A stretch of 64,000 nucleotides of DNA from Candidatus Paceibacterota bacterium (GCA_035452965.1 DAOTCE010000019.1:37243-101242); one strand, 5' to 3'. Counted from the stretch's first letter, positions 50,201-59,343 are shown. Notes: generated by a model not told the origin, from the sequence alone. Made by a program: numbers and translations.

Positions 50201-50341
50201 GTGACCGCCAAGGACCTGACCCGGGCGGAAACGGCCCGGCTGCGGCAAATGGCCCAGGACATCGTGAAGAAGGGGGAATCCTTCGAGGCCGATTTGCAGC
50301 GGATTCTCCGCCGATTCCTGCCGGACGGCAAACAACCATGA
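47300..50341 (+). CDS. Hybrid sensor histidine kinase (CHASE-PAS-HisKA-HATPase-REC-REC), 1013 aa
   Basis: A membrane segment near 25-45, a CHASE-type sensor (about 60-310), a second membrane segment near 330, and a PAS domain (about 385-495). H-E-L-R-T-P-L carries the phospho-His (about 525). ATPase boxes are N-A-L-K-F-T, A-D-T-G-I-G-I-P and G-G-T-G-L-G-L. Two receiver domains follow (D-L-M-M-P-G-L-D-G and L-L-D-L-I-M-P-L-M-D-G). It starts a four-gene phosphorelay with overlapping or close junctions, so its phosphate is probably passed to the REC and HPt proteins below. Confidence 0.93.
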   Translation: MTPEETREPPTPPPAATLSRRLLFPQPIAWIVLVIALAASAGAWMVAWNKAKLEASNLFNEEVERIRGALSERMQIYEDVLHGAAGLFAASSSVERGEWRAYLQSVSVEERFPGIDSVGFLDFVPRAELPAFLRTARADRPNGFDVRDSGTTNDLLVVKYIYPEARHRRMLGRDMWGDPEQRSVTERACDSGLAAMSGMISLQVEGRGPQAGFLMVLPVYRHGMPTDTKAERQAAIEGWVFARFVTAQLMQQVMGGNHPWLHLQVFDDDPPGSDKLIFDEDPKLTADRPQTKALFHVRVHAELGGRAWSLGFATKPSIEAERRRGAGLGVGAVGGLISLLLFGIAWSLSHTRERALAMAAEMTKTLRETNQWLEHERFLLRTLMDNVPERIYFKDRQSRFLRASRAQWRALGCTSPEGAVGKTDLDFFSEEHARQTGEDEQRLMAGSEPITKEEKVTRSDGGMTWLLSTKMPLRDERGNMVGTFGISRDITDRKRAEEAMRQAKEAAEEASRTKSQFLASMSHELRTPLNSVIGFANILLKNKAGNLSPADLNFLDRIQANGRHLLALINDILDLSKIEARKVELRLGSVALDVLVRETVAQQESLARDKSVELQTDLPAQVAPILTDADKLKQVLINLIGNALKFTEQGSVTVRVVTEPAGHQPISLEVADTGIGIPREKLGVIFDAFQQVETGTTRKYGGTGLGLTVSQALCQLMGYHLEVSSELGRGSTFRVRLAPGSKPAAPGPSEPAPAVEPAPPAGATPDFKGKLALVIDDEPDSRTLLAHAIEDFGGRALAASSGEQGLRMAREFRPHLITVDLMMPGLDGWQVIRALKADPELCNTPVVVVSIVAGEQRGRILGAVEVLQKPVSRAELFAVIHRCVPVTNPRILLVEDEEDSRRMLAVHLESEPCELRAAANGREAVEILETFTPDLVLLDLIMPLMDGMAFLNHVRSIPRFQFLPIVVVTAKDLTRAETARLRQMAQDIVKKGESFEADLQRILRRFLPDGKQP

Positions 50342-51570
50342 ACCCCGCGCCGGTCTCGCTCTTGATCGTGGATGACGACCCGGTCTCCGCCCAGTTTGTG
50401 CGGCAATTGGTGCTCTCGCTGGGCGGGGAATTTCCGTGCATGCCGCAATGGGCGGAATCAGCGGAGGCAGCGCTGGGGGAGCTGGGCCAACGCGCTTACG
50501 AGCTGATGCTGCTGGACTACAACCTGCCCGGGGCCAACGGTCTGCAGTTGCTCGCCCAGATTCGCGATCTGCCCGCGGAGCGGCAACCCGCGGTCATCAT
50601 GCTGACCGGCAGCGGCAGCGAGCGGGTGGCGGTTGAAGCGATGAAGCGCGGCGCCAGGGACTATCTGCCCAAGGAGGGCCTAGACGCGGCGCTGCTGCTG
50701 CGGGCGCTCCGCAGCGCGCTGGCGCAGAAGCAACTCGCCGACCAGGTTGCCCGCTACCACGCCCAGACGCGCGCCGACCTCGAAATGGCGCGCCACCTGC
50801 AGCAATCCTTGCTGCCGGACAGTTACCCCTGTTTTCCACGCTCGGCGGCTCCCTCGGAATCGCGGCTGCGCTTTTGTCACCGCTTTAGCCCGGCATCCGA
50901 GCTGGCCGGGGATTTCTTCAGCGTGCTTCCCCTGTCCGACACCCGGGCGGGCGTGTTTATTTGCGATGTGATGGGGCACGGCGTGCGCTCGGCGCTGGTG
51001 ACGGCGATGGTGCGGGGGCTGCTGGAAAACGCCGCCCGGCGCGCGGCCAATCCCGGCCGGTTTCTCTCCGAGATGAATCACCGCCTGGGAAGCCTCCTCA
51101 AACCTGCCAGCAGCCCCATGTTCGTCACGGCGTTCTACCTCGTCGCGGACGTGGCGGCGGGCCGCCTGAGCTACGCCACGGCCGGCCATCCGCCGCCGTT
51201 GCGTTTGCGGCGGGGCACGGGTCAGGCTGCACCGCTGCCAGTGCCGTCCCGGGCCGGCGCCGCGCTGGGCTTGTTTGGTGATGCCGCCTATGTCACCAGC
51301 GAATGCCCGCTGGTCCCCGGTGATGTGATCCTGCTCTTCACCGACGGATTGTTCGAGGTGATGAGCGCCGACACCCAGGAAGAGTATGGCCGGCAGCGTT
51401 TGCTGGCGGCTGCCCGGCAACAGATCAAGCTGCCGCTGCCGGATTTGTGCGACGCTCTCATCGCCGGGGTTCGCGCGTTTGCCGGGGAGGCCGCCCTCAG
51501 CGACGATATGTGCCTGCTGGGCGTCGAGGTCACCGAGCGCAAGATTACGAGAAAGGAGGCAACACCATGA
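50338..51570 (+). CDS. Response regulator with RsbU/SpoIIE-type PP2C phosphatase, 410 aa
   Basis: A receiver domain (L-L-I-V-D-D-D-P-V...M-L-L-D-Y-N-L-P-G) is joined by a helical linker to a PP2C domain: A-S-E-L-A-G-D-F-F-S-V, F-I-C-D-V-M-G-H-G-V-R-S-A-L, and A-A-L-S-D-D-M-C, which are the metal-binding Asp positions. Such proteins dephosphorylate anti-sigma-factor antagonists. Overlaps the kinase gene by 4 bp and the next gene by 4 bp. No STAS or anti-sigma gene is seen in the cluster. Confidence 0.92.
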   Translation: MNPAPVSLLIVDDDPVSAQFVRQLVLSLGGEFPCMPQWAESAEAALGELGQRAYELMLLDYNLPGANGLQLLAQIRDLPAERQPAVIMLTGSGSERVAVEAMKRGARDYLPKEGLDAALLLRALRSALAQKQLADQVARYHAQTRADLEMARHLQQSLLPDSYPCFPRSAAPSESRLRFCHRFSPASELAGDFFSVLPLSDTRAGVFICDVMGHGVRSALVTAMVRGLLENAARRAANPGRFLSEMNHRLGSLLKPASSPMFVTAFYLVADVAAGRLSYATAGHPPPLRLRRGTGQAAPLPVPSRAGAALGLFGDAAYVTSECPLVPGDVILLFTDGLFEVMSADTQEEYGRQRLLAAARQQIKLPLPDLCDALIAGVRAFAGEAALSDDMCLLGVEVTERKITRKEATP

Positions 51571-52325
51571 AACAGATCGCCGTCATCGAAGACAATCCGG
51601 ACAATCGCCTGCTTGTGCGGGTGATCCTCCAACCGCTCTACGAGGTCACCGACTATGAGAACGGCCGGGCTGCGCTGGACGGCCTGCGGCAGCAGAAGCC
51701 CGACCTCGTGTTGCTGGACGTGTCGCTGCCCGAGATGGACGGCACCGAGGTCCTGCGGCGCATCCGGGCTGAAGATTGCCTGCGCGATCTGCCCGTCATC
51801 GCCTTGACCGCGCATGCGATGACCGGGGACCGCGACAAGTTCCTCGCAGCCGGCTTCGACGATTACCTGACCAAGCCAATCGTGGACGAGACGTTGCTGC
51901 TGGACGCGATCCAGCAGCTGCTGGCCCGGAAGCCGGGGTCGTGCCCGGCCAAGACGGACACTGCACCGCAAAACCTCGATGTCGGCGCGGTGGAGCGGTT
52001 GCAGCGGCTGGGAGACAACGAGTTCGCGTGCAAGATGATAGACCTGTTTCTGGACTACTCTGCCAAGAGAATCACCGAGGCACGCGCGGCGCAGGCGGCC
52101 GGGAACCTCGCCGGTGTCGCGCGCGCGATGCATCCCCTCAAGTCCAGCGCGGGCAACGTTGGCGCCGACCAGGTCCAGGCGCTGGCGACGCGCATCGAGG
52201 AGTTGGCGGAACAGGGCCAGGGCGAACAGGCGGCCGCTTCCCTGACCGAACTGGAGCAGGCGTTTGCCGTCGTGAAACCCAGGCTGGAGGAGACCAAGCG
52301 CGGCCTCGCGCCTCCGCCGAAGTAA
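51567..52325 (+). CDS. REC-HPt protein, 252 aa
   Basis: Receiver domain with D51 as acceptor (L-L-D-V-S-L-P-E-M-D-G) and a C-terminal HPt domain with H189 in A-M-H-P-L-K-S-S-A-G-N. A strong ribosome site (aaaggagg) precedes the overlapping ATG. It has both parts needed to relay phosphate onward. Confidence 0.92.
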   Translation: MKQIAVIEDNPDNRLLVRVILQPLYEVTDYENGRAALDGLRQQKPDLVLLDVSLPEMDGTEVLRRIRAEDCLRDLPVIALTAHAMTGDRDKFLAAGFDDYLTKPIVDETLLLDAIQQLLARKPGSCPAKTDTAPQNLDVGAVERLQRLGDNEFACKMIDLFLDYSAKRITEARAAQAAGNLAGVARAMHPLKSSAGNVGADQVQALATRIEELAEQGQGEQAAASLTELEQAFAVVKPRLEETKRGLAPPPK

Positions 52326-52416
52326 CGGCGGCTTTACAGCGAGTCTCCCGCCCTCTAAGGTCTGGCGTGTTGTGAGTGTGCTGCTTGTGCGAACCAAAAC
52401 CACAACCTGACAGCCT

Positions 52417-53250
52417 ATGAATTCTAGCCCTGGCGATCCTCAAGCGCCCGCACCCAGGCCCGTGCGGGTCCTCGTGGCGGAAGATTCGCCACTCAACCAA
52501 CAGGTGGCGCTCAAGCAGCTGGAGAAGCTTGGCTACCAGGCTGACGGCGTCGCCGACGGCGTGGCCGCCGTCGAAGCGATCCAGCGCGCGGCCTACGACA
52601 TTATCCTGATGGATTGCCAGATGCCCGAACTCAACGGCTACGAAGCCACCTGGCAGATTCGTGATGGGGAGCAGAGGCAGGCGCAGGAGGGCGGCCAGCC
52701 ACGGCGCATTTACATCATTGCGATGACGGCGAATACCAAGGCCGACAACCGGGACAAATGCCTGGAGGCCGGCATGGACGATTTCATCCGCAAGCCGGTC
52801 CAGTTGCCTGAACTGGAGGCGGCCCTGCACCGGGGATTGGCGGACCGCGCATCCCACAAGGCTCTCGAAGCGGTCATTGATCCGGTCGTCATTGCCGGCC
52901 TGCGGCAATTGCGGACGCCGGGCAAGCCGGATCCCGTTGTGGAACTGATAGACCTGTTCCTCCAGGAAGCCCCGGGGCACCTCCAGGCCCTGGAAAGCGC
53001 CGTCGCCCAGAATGACCACACCTCGCTGGCGCGCACCTTCAGCGCCGCCGTCCGCCTCAAAGGCGGCGCCATCAACCTCGGCGCGCGGAACCTCGCCGCG
53101 CTTTGCGACGAGATCGAACACACCGCCCGGAAGTGGTCACTGGCCGAGGACGTGCCGCCGCTGCTGGAGCGGGCGAAACGGGAGCTGACTCGTGTGCAGA
53201 AGGCTCTGGAGACGATCAAGCACAGTGAAGAAGCCAGGCCGGCGGGATAG
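52417..53250 (+). CDS. REC-HPt protein with HPt lacking the acceptor histidine, 277 aa
   Basis: The receiver domain is intact (D66 in L-M-D-C-Q-M-P-E-L-N-G, K126 in R-K-P). The HPt-like helix reads A-A-V-R-L-K-G-G-A-I-N-L-G-A, with Val 212 where the phospho-His of A-H-x-L-K-G would be. The fold seems kept but phosphotransfer through it should not be possible, so it may act as a docking or sequestering domain. It is 91 bp after the intact REC-HPt gene. Confidence 0.9.
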   Translation: MNSSPGDPQAPAPRPVRVLVAEDSPLNQQVALKQLEKLGYQADGVADGVAAVEAIQRAAYDIILMDCQMPELNGYEATWQIRDGEQRQAQEGGQPRRIYIIAMTANTKADNRDKCLEAGMDDFIRKPVQLPELEAALHRGLADRASHKALEAVIDPVVIAGLRQLRTPGKPDPVVELIDLFLQEAPGHLQALESAVAQNDHTSLARTFSAAVRLKGGAINLGARNLAALCDEIEHTARKWSLAEDVPPLLERAKRELTRVQKALETIKHSEEARPAG

Positions 53251-53288
53251 CGACGCCGGCCGGCGAGCGGCAGGGGGACGGACTCGGA

Positions 53289-54464
53289 CTACCTTGTGGC
53301 AGGCGTGAGGTCTCGCGTGTAGAGGTTCATGAACTGTGCCTCGCCGCCGGCATTGTTCAAGCCAAAGGCTCCCCGGGCGGGCGCGGTTTCCGGCAGGGTC
53401 AGGCGCCGCGATTCTTTGTTGTCGAGTGAGACGACAACCTCCCGGCCTTTGACGTGAATCGCATAACGGTGGTATTTGCCCGATTCACCGGCCGGCAGTT
53501 TTACCTCCACTCCCTGCCCGTTCTTTCCACGCAGCCAGGCTGCCAGAGCCGCCGGCCCTTTACCGTCGGCCGGCTTGGCTGGACGGCAGTCCACGATGAA
53601 CTCCGCATCGCCGAAGGTGCTCTCCGTCCAAAGGATCGTCGCCGTCGGACCCGACTTTGCATTCAGGCGTTCCCCACTCACCTGCCAGCGCGCGGCCGTG
53701 GCTGCGTTGGTGCGCCAGCCGCGCAAATCCAACCCGGTGAACAGCGGCTTCCAGCCCAAGTCCGCCGGCGCGGTCAGCTCCGCCGGGGTCCCGCTGCCCG
53801 GCAGCTCCTTGATGCGAAGGTTGCGGAATTCCACCGGCCCGCCCTCCGATTCCAGGGCCAGGTAGCCTTTGCGGTAGTTGCAGTCTTCACCGCCCGACAC
53901 TTCCTTGCCATTGACTGACAGCCGGAGCACGCCGTTGGTCGCGGTGATGCGGTAATGGTTCCACTCCGGCGAGCTCTTGCTGCGCTCCTCGGAGGGAAAG
54001 CTGCGCGAGCCGCTGTGTTTGCCGAACGGCTTCATCGTCGCGCCGTGGATGGGGAAAACGTCGCCATGGGTGGTGTACCATTCATTCTTGCCGGGAACGT
54101 TGAAGCCGTTGTCCAGCACCTGCACTTCGATGCCGCGCAGAAACGGCACGCCCGGCGCGGCAATCGGCGTGCCCCAGATGAAGACGCCGGAATTGCCGCC
54201 CGCACTCAGGTGCCGCCACTCGACCTCGAGGACGAAGTTCTCGTACTGGCGGTCGGTGCGCAGGGCGCCCGTCGGCCGGCCCGTGCAGTGAACCACCCCG
54301 TCGCGCACGCCCCACGTTTCCGGCGCGCAGTTGGCGTTCACCCAGCCGGTCAAATCGCGGCCGTTGAACAGCGGGCGGAAGCCCGCCTCGGAGGCCCGGC
54401 AATTGGCTAACGCCCCTGCCATCAAGACGGCAGCGAGCACGGAAATCCTGACAGGATGATTCAT
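53289..54464 (-). CDS. Secreted two-domain DUF1080 (3-keto-disaccharide hydrolase-like) protein
   Basis: 391 aa from the signal-peptide start at 54464 (ISVLAAVLMAGALANCRASE). Domain 1: F-R-P-L-F-N-G-R-D-L-T-G-W...S-G-V-F-I-W-G-T...E-V-Q-V-L-D-N. Domain 2 begins W-K-P-L-F-T-G-L-D-L-R-G-W. The family is a concanavalin-like fold implicated in 3-keto-glycoside hydrolysis. First in the set of secreted proteins that continues to 61323. Confidence 0.88.
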   Translation of the reverse strand: MNHPVRISVLAAVLMAGALANCRASEAGFRPLFNGRDLTGWVNANCAPETWGVRDGVVHCTGRPTGALRTDRQYENFVLEVEWRHLSAGGNSGVFIWGTPIAAPGVPFLRGIEVQVLDNGFNVPGKNEWYTTHGDVFPIHGATMKPFGKHSGSRSFPSEERSKSSPEWNHYRITATNGVLRLSVNGKEVSGGEDCNYRKGYLALESEGGPVEFRNLRIKELPGSGTPAELTAPADLGWKPLFTGLDLRGWRTNAATAARWQVSGERLNAKSGPTATILWTESTFGDAEFIVDCRPAKPADGKGPAALAAWLRGKNGQGVEVKLPAGESGKYHRYAIHVKGREVVVSLDNKESRRLTLPETAPARGAFGLNNAGGEAQFMNLYTRDLTPATR

Positions 54465-54511
54465 GGCCCGGCATTGTTCGCGCTTCCCGGGCAGCAAGCA
54501 AGCCTGGACCC

Positions 54512-55432
54512 TTAATGCCAGATTTCGCCGGCCGTGGCGTTGCCCTTCACGTCCAGCACCTGCACGCTGGAGATCGTCCGCATCTTCTCGTGGTTGGCAA
54601 AAGTCCATACGACGCGCTTGTCGGGCGCAACCTCGATGAGATGGGGGGCTTTGCCAAACTGCCCGTGGCCCAGCCAGTTGGCGATCACCGTGTTTCCATT
54701 GGGCAGCCGGTGAAAGCCCGCAATGAACTTCAAGCTGATGCCGGGCAGGTCGTCGCCGCGCAATTCCCAAACGGTCTTGCCAGACCCATCCACCTCGAAC
54801 ACGCGCGCGCCGCCGGGCAGGTCGCCGCAGGTGATGACGGTGTTGCCGTTCGGCAACCGCGCCGCGCTGTGCGGGCCGCCGGCCGCCTTGATGGTGCGGA
54901 CCGGTTTGCCTTCGCTGTCGTACTCGCGCACAACGTGCGCGCCGTAATGCGTTACCAGGTAATGGCCGTCCGCCAGCCGGCGCGCGTTGCGCGCGTAAAG
55001 ATGGCCGCCGTCTCTGCCCTCGGGCAGCAGGCGCACTTCCTTCGCGATTCGGCCGGACGGCTCGACCTCGAGCAGCCGACCGCTGTTACACTCGCCGATG
55101 AACGTGTTGCCGTTGGCAAGCCGCTGGCAGGCGTAGATCTCGCTCGGCGACTGATAATCAAACACGATCCGTTTGGCGCGAGTCACTTCCCTCACGCCGT
55201 GGCCGGTGTTGAACAGGACGTTGCCGTTGGGCAGCACCCAAAGGTCGTTGCAGCTCTTTGTCTGGTATTCCCACTCGATCTTTCCATCCGGCGCGACCAG
55301 AAACACTTTGCCTTGGGTGTAATCGGTGCAGGCGAAGGCGTGGCCATTGGCCGGCGCCGCTTCCGCGACACCGCCGGTGCAGATGCGCAACAGGATGGCG
55401 ATGCCGAGCGCGCGGCTGAGAGGGCTCCGCAT
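54512..55432 (-). CDS. Secreted beta-propeller protein (PQQ/NHL-like), 306 aa
   Basis: A signal peptide (LGIAILLRICTGGVAEA) and repeated units with L-P-N-G-N-T/V or L-A-N-G-N-T (W-V-L-P-N-G-N-V-L, R-L-A-N-G-N-T-F-I, R-L-P-N-G-N-T-V-I twice). These are characteristic of a quinoprotein-like propeller in which each blade reports a value. It lies 6 bp after the HzsA-like gene and 47 bp before the DUF1080 gene, so all three are likely co-transcribed. Confidence 0.82.
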   Translation of the reverse strand: MRSPLSRALGIAILLRICTGGVAEAAPANGHAFACTDYTQGKVFLVAPDGKIEWEYQTKSCNDLWVLPNGNVLFNTGHGVREVTRAKRIVFDYQSPSEIYACQRLANGNTFIGECNSGRLLEVEPSGRIAKEVRLLPEGRDGGHLYARNARRLADGHYLVTHYGAHVVREYDSEGKPVRTIKAAGGPHSAARLPNGNTVITCGDLPGGARVFEVDGSGKTVWELRGDDLPGISLKFIAGFHRLPNGNTVIANWLGHGQFGKAPHLIEVAPDKRVVWTFANHEKMRTISSVQVLDVKGNATAGEIWH

Positions 55433-55438
55433 GACAGG

Positions 55439-58339
55439 TCACTTCCCGCCGAGCGCCGCGGTCTGGCTATGCGGCCGCTCGATGAGCAGGCTGGAGGAGG
55501 CGCGGCGCAGTTCGAGGAGCTCGCCCTCCTGCGCCTCGCTGAAATGGCCGGCCCGCTGGGCGTAAGTGTCCAACCACGTCAGCAACCGCTCGCGCGCCTC
55601 GGCATCGAGCCGGACTTCGTAATGTCCTTCCGGCGCGTCGAGCAGCGCCCATAACGCGCTGCGTTGCGCGATGCCGTCGCCCCAGACCGAGAACCCGCGC
55701 CGGTAGGCGGCCCAGACCTGGTCCTGCAGGCTTGGCGTGCCGTAAGCGACCAGTGTCTCGTACGCCTTGGCCGCGGCGAGGTCGAACTTCGCGGCGACCG
55801 CGTTGGTGGCTTGCGCGTTGTGGCAGCTCACGCACTGGCGATCCAGCACCGGCTGCACGAGCCGGTCAAACCGGAGCGGCCAGGAGCCTTCCACACCGGC
55901 GGTCAGCCGTGACGGTTCGCGTCGGCTGGCGAGGGCGGGCATCGCCGGCGGCGCCTGCTGGCGCGGCTCGTGGCACCCGATGCAGCTTAGCGTCTGGCCC
56001 GGCTGGACATGCGTGGCGCTTCGCATCGTCTGCACGGCCACGCCCCGCTCGTCGAGCGCCTGGAAGAAAACAGTTACGCCGGCTGGCACGCGAAAGTAGG
56101 CCGAGCCGTCGGCTTCGACCGGCACCGTGCCGAGCACGCACTTGCCCGGATCGTCCCGCGTGATGCCGAGGTTCGGGAAGTTCATCGTCGGATGCGTCTT
56201 CGCCGGGATGGCCACGATGCGGAGCGATTGGATTCCGCCGCGGGGCGCGGCAGCCAGGCCGCGATAGACGTCAGTCACGAGAAAGCGGCCCTCGTTTCCC
56301 GCATTGGATCGGACCTGGCTGGCGAGGACGGGCGGGCGCAAGCGAGGCCGGACGGGAATCGGTTCAACGCACGCAATCTGCGCGTCGGCCCAGAGCAGCT
56401 CCCGCCGGCGCGTGGCGGCGTCGTAAAGGTAGAGCGCCATGCCGTCGTTGGGACGTTGCACCGCGTGCCAGCGGTTCCATCCCTCCGGGCCCGGCACGCG
56501 CTCGCCCTCGGCGCCCCAGGCCACGAGGTAGAACCGTTCGCTTAACGGCCACGGGCTCGCGTAGGACGTCAGGGGCCAGCCCTCGATTTCCGGAAAAGGC
56601 ACCTCCGGCGTCAGCCGCGTGATGGGATCCCCGCCTTCCTGCCCGGCGCTCGGGTCGAGCAAGCCGAGGCTGCCCATGGTCTGCGAGTGGTGGGCGCTGC
56701 CAGTGAAGACGAGCTTGTGCGAGCCGGGAATGGGTTTTGCCTCAAACACGCAGTGCGGCGCTTTGGTGTAGTTCTTGTAAACAATCTGTGCGCCGGTGCC
56801 ATCGGGATTGATCGCCCACAGCCCCATGTAGGGCATGTTGTCGCGGTCAATGTAGTCCCAGCGCGAGTAGAGGATGCGGCCGTCGCAGCCGATTTCCGGC
56901 GTCCACTCGAACATCTCGAACGGGGAAATGGCCGCCAGGTCCGATCCGTCCGCGTTCATCGTGTGCAAGGTATAGACCGCCACCGGCCGTTCCGGGCCCC
57001 CGCCGCAGCGCACGTAGCAATCCGGCATATCCGGCCGCGCCACCGTGCGCGCGGCGCTCTCGCGGCCCACCTGCAGCGATTGGCCGCGCCGCGTGGAAAG
57101 AAACACCACGCGCCCGTCCGGCAGGTAGCGACCGTCGAAATCATCGTATTTGCCGTGCGTGAGCTGCCGCCGTCCCGAGCCGTCGAGGTTCATCTCGAAG
57201 AGGTGATAGAACGCGTCCTCCGGCACGTTCGCTTTGTTGAGCTTGTTGGTTTGGCCGGCGAGATGATCGTAGTGGCGGCACCAGGCGAACAGGACGCGCT
57301 GGCCGTCGTAGGAAAGCGTCGGGCGCAGAAAGCTGCCCGGCTCCTTGAAGGCGGTGGTGATGCACTGTTCGCTCGGCGAATCCGTCGTGAATCCGCGCAA
57401 CAGGTATATCCCCCCGCCCGGTTTGGACCACCAGCCGTAGTACTGGTCGGACATGTGATTGAAACTGCCGGGAACGCGTTTCGTGAAGAGCAGCGTGTCG
57501 AACTCGCGGAGCAGCGGATTGGGCAGCGCAAGCTGGCGCTCCAGCCGGCGGGCTTGGAGAAAGAGCGGTTTTGCCGACTGGCCGGAGCCGAGATCCGCGA
57601 GCTGTTGCTGGAGGCGGGCAACGTGTTGGTGCACGGGGCTGGAGGCCGGGGCGGTCTCGCCGGCCAGCCGCGCGCATACTTCCAGCGTTTGTTTCGCGCG
57701 CGCGGCCCAGTCCGCTTCCGCGGGACGCGCGTTGTGGGCCACCGACCATTGCGAGACGCTTGACTGGTCGGCCGGGCGGCGCAGTGCCAGGTTCTTTTTC
57801 GGGTTGGCGGCGCCGAACACCTCGACCTCGTCCAGATGCAGGTAGCTGGTGCCTGGTAAACCCAGCCGCACGTAGCGGGCGCTCTCATTTTTCAGCCTGA
57901 CGGCCAGCGGCTTCCGGTCATCGAAGCCGCGAAACGCCGTGCCATCGTGCTGGTAAACCTGGCGGAACTCCTTGCCGTCGTCCGAGAGCAGCACCCGGAT
58001 CCGCGCCGCGCGGTCGCTCGCATCGCACCGATTCCAGATGACGACACGCTGGAGATCCTGTTTCTCGCCCAGGTCCGCCTGCCACCACGAATCCTGGCCG
58101 ATGTCGGTGTGAAATCCCCATCGGCCGTTCTTGATGCCGTCGCAGCCGCCCGCGGCATCCGCCGTCGTAGTGACCGGCCCGGACGCCGGGCCCGCCAGCA
58201 CCATTTCTTCCGCCAGGACCCAATCCGCCTGGATGCGCTGCGGCCAGGAGGCCGAATCAAACGCGGCCTGGGCGGCAAAGCCGAGGCCGGACAGGCATAG
58301 GATGGCTAACGGCTTTTTCACAGCCCTCGCTCCAATCAC
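55439..58339 (-). CDS. HzsA-like secreted protein: discoidin, propeller and two c-type haem motifs
   Basis: 966 aa with a signal peptide, an F5/8 (discoidin) domain (about 60-180), a WD40/TolB-like propeller with L-T-H-G-K-Y-D-D-F-D-G-R-Y-L-P-D-G-R and S-R-W-D-Y-I-D-R-D, and two haem-binding motifs, C-I-G-C-H and C-V-S-C-H, in the last 200 residues. This matches the 'hydrazine synthase alpha middle domain' family, which in Planctomycetes/Verrucomicrobia mostly has other, unknown roles. Its start overlaps the aldo/keto reductase stop by 4 bp. Confidence 0.8.
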   Translation of the reverse strand: MIGARAVKKPLAILCLSGLGFAAQAAFDSASWPQRIQADWVLAEEMVLAGPASGPVTTTADAAGGCDGIKNGRWGFHTDIGQDSWWQADLGEKQDLQRVVIWNRCDASDRAARIRVLLSDDGKEFRQVYQHDGTAFRGFDDRKPLAVRLKNESARYVRLGLPGTSYLHLDEVEVFGAANPKKNLALRRPADQSSVSQWSVAHNARPAEADWAARAKQTLEVCARLAGETAPASSPVHQHVARLQQQLADLGSGQSAKPLFLQARRLERQLALPNPLLREFDTLLFTKRVPGSFNHMSDQYYGWWSKPGGGIYLLRGFTTDSPSEQCITTAFKEPGSFLRPTLSYDGQRVLFAWCRHYDHLAGQTNKLNKANVPEDAFYHLFEMNLDGSGRRQLTHGKYDDFDGRYLPDGRVVFLSTRRGQSLQVGRESAARTVARPDMPDCYVRCGGGPERPVAVYTLHTMNADGSDLAAISPFEMFEWTPEIGCDGRILYSRWDYIDRDNMPYMGLWAINPDGTGAQIVYKNYTKAPHCVFEAKPIPGSHKLVFTGSAHHSQTMGSLGLLDPSAGQEGGDPITRLTPEVPFPEIEGWPLTSYASPWPLSERFYLVAWGAEGERVPGPEGWNRWHAVQRPNDGMALYLYDAATRRRELLWADAQIACVEPIPVRPRLRPPVLASQVRSNAGNEGRFLVTDVYRGLAAAPRGGIQSLRIVAIPAKTHPTMNFPNLGITRDDPGKCVLGTVPVEADGSAYFRVPAGVTVFFQALDERGVAVQTMRSATHVQPGQTLSCIGCHEPRQQAPPAMPALASRREPSRLTAGVEGSWPLRFDRLVQPVLDRQCVSCHNAQATNAVAAKFDLAAAKAYETLVAYGTPSLQDQVWAAYRRGFSVWGDGIAQRSALWALLDAPEGHYEVRLDAEARERLLTWLDTYAQRAGHFSEAQEGELLELRRASSSLLIERPHSQTAALGGK

Positions 58340-59343
58340 GCTTTCGCCGGTTCGCCCAACGCCACCACATCCTGGCGGATGCGGGCCAGGTCGGCGGTTT
58401 CCAGTGTCAATTCGCCCGCCTTCGCGTTCTCAGTGACCTGATTGATGTTGCGTCCGCCGGCTAAAACGTGGGTGACGCCTTGCTGAGCGGCCGTCCAGGC
58501 GATGACCAGTTGCGACAGGGTGCAATGGTATTTATCCGTGAGGCTGCGCCAGCGCCCGAGCAGGTCCAGCACTCGTTTTCGGTTCACCGGGATGAGCCAG
58601 TCGTTCCAGTAGGTATTGCTGCGGAACTCGGTCGGCTTGAACACGCGGTCCAGGCCGATCTTGCCGGTCAGCAGGCCCTGTTCGAGCGACATGTAGGTGA
58701 GGGTCGCGAGGTTCTGCCGGGCGCAATGCGGGAGGATGTCTTTTTCCGCCTCGCGGTGCAGCATCGAGTAGCGGAATTGGTCGCTCACAATGCCGCCGCA
58801 GCGGATGTTCTCCTTTAGTTCGTCCAGCGACACGTTGCAGACGCCGATGGCGCGAATTTTGCCCTGCTCCTTCAGTTTGAGCAGCACGGCCATCGTGTCG
58901 GCAATGGGCGTATGGTCCGGCGGCATGGACGGCCAATGCGTCTGGTAGAGGTCAATGCAATCCACCTCGAGCCGGCGCAGGCTGTTTTCGATCTCGATCT
59001 GGAGCGTATCGGGCCGGAGGCTGCGGTGCATTCTTTTGCCGTCGAGGTCGGCAAAGTAGCTGCCGCGCCCGTCCTCCCACCACAGGCCGCACTTGGTGGC
59101 GAGGATGGCCTGGTCGCGGCGGCCCTTGAGGGCGCGGCCCACGACGCGCTCGCTGCGCCCCCAGCCGTAGGCGGGAGCGGTGTCAATGAGGTTCATGCCC
59201 AGGTCCAGCGCCGCCTGAATGGTGCGCACCGATTCCGCGTCGTCGGTGTCTTGTCCCCAGACTTGTCCGCCGCCGAGCACCCACGCGCCGAGACCGACGA
59301 TGGAGGCCGACAGGCCCGAATTGCCAAGTGGTTTTTGTTTCAT
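58336..59343 (-). CDS. Aldo/keto reductase, 335 aa
   Basis: NADPH-dependent TIM-barrel enzyme: D-T-A-P-A-Y-G-W-G-R-S-E with the catalytic Tyr, L-A-T-K-C-G-L with Lys, and Y-Q-T-H-W-P with His. The cofactor-binding tail is also present (V-T-H-V-L-A-G-G-R-N). No signal peptide, so it works in the cytoplasm on a product of the secreted enzymes, which is inference from context. Overlaps the HzsA-like gene by 4 bp. Confidence 0.93.
   Translation of the reverse strand: MKQKPLGNSGLSASIVGLGAWVLGGGQVWGQDTDDAESVRTIQAALDLGMNLIDTAPAYGWGRSERVVGRALKGRRDQAILATKCGLWWEDGRGSYFADLDGKRMHRSLRPDTLQIEIENSLRRLEVDCIDLYQTHWPSMPPDHTPIADTMAVLLKLKEQGKIRAIGVCNVSLDELKENIRCGGIVSDQFRYSMLHREAEKDILPHCARQNLATLTYMSLEQGLLTGKIGLDRVFKPTEFRSNTYWNDWLIPVNRKRVLDLLGRWRSLTDKYHCTLSQLVIAWTAAQQGVTHVLAGGRNINQVTENAKAGELTLETADLARIRQDVVALGEPAKA

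Noticed and set aside
54515..55654. 379-codon plus-strand frame
   Set aside because: Antisense to the propeller gene with its repeated L-P-N-G-N-T motifs.
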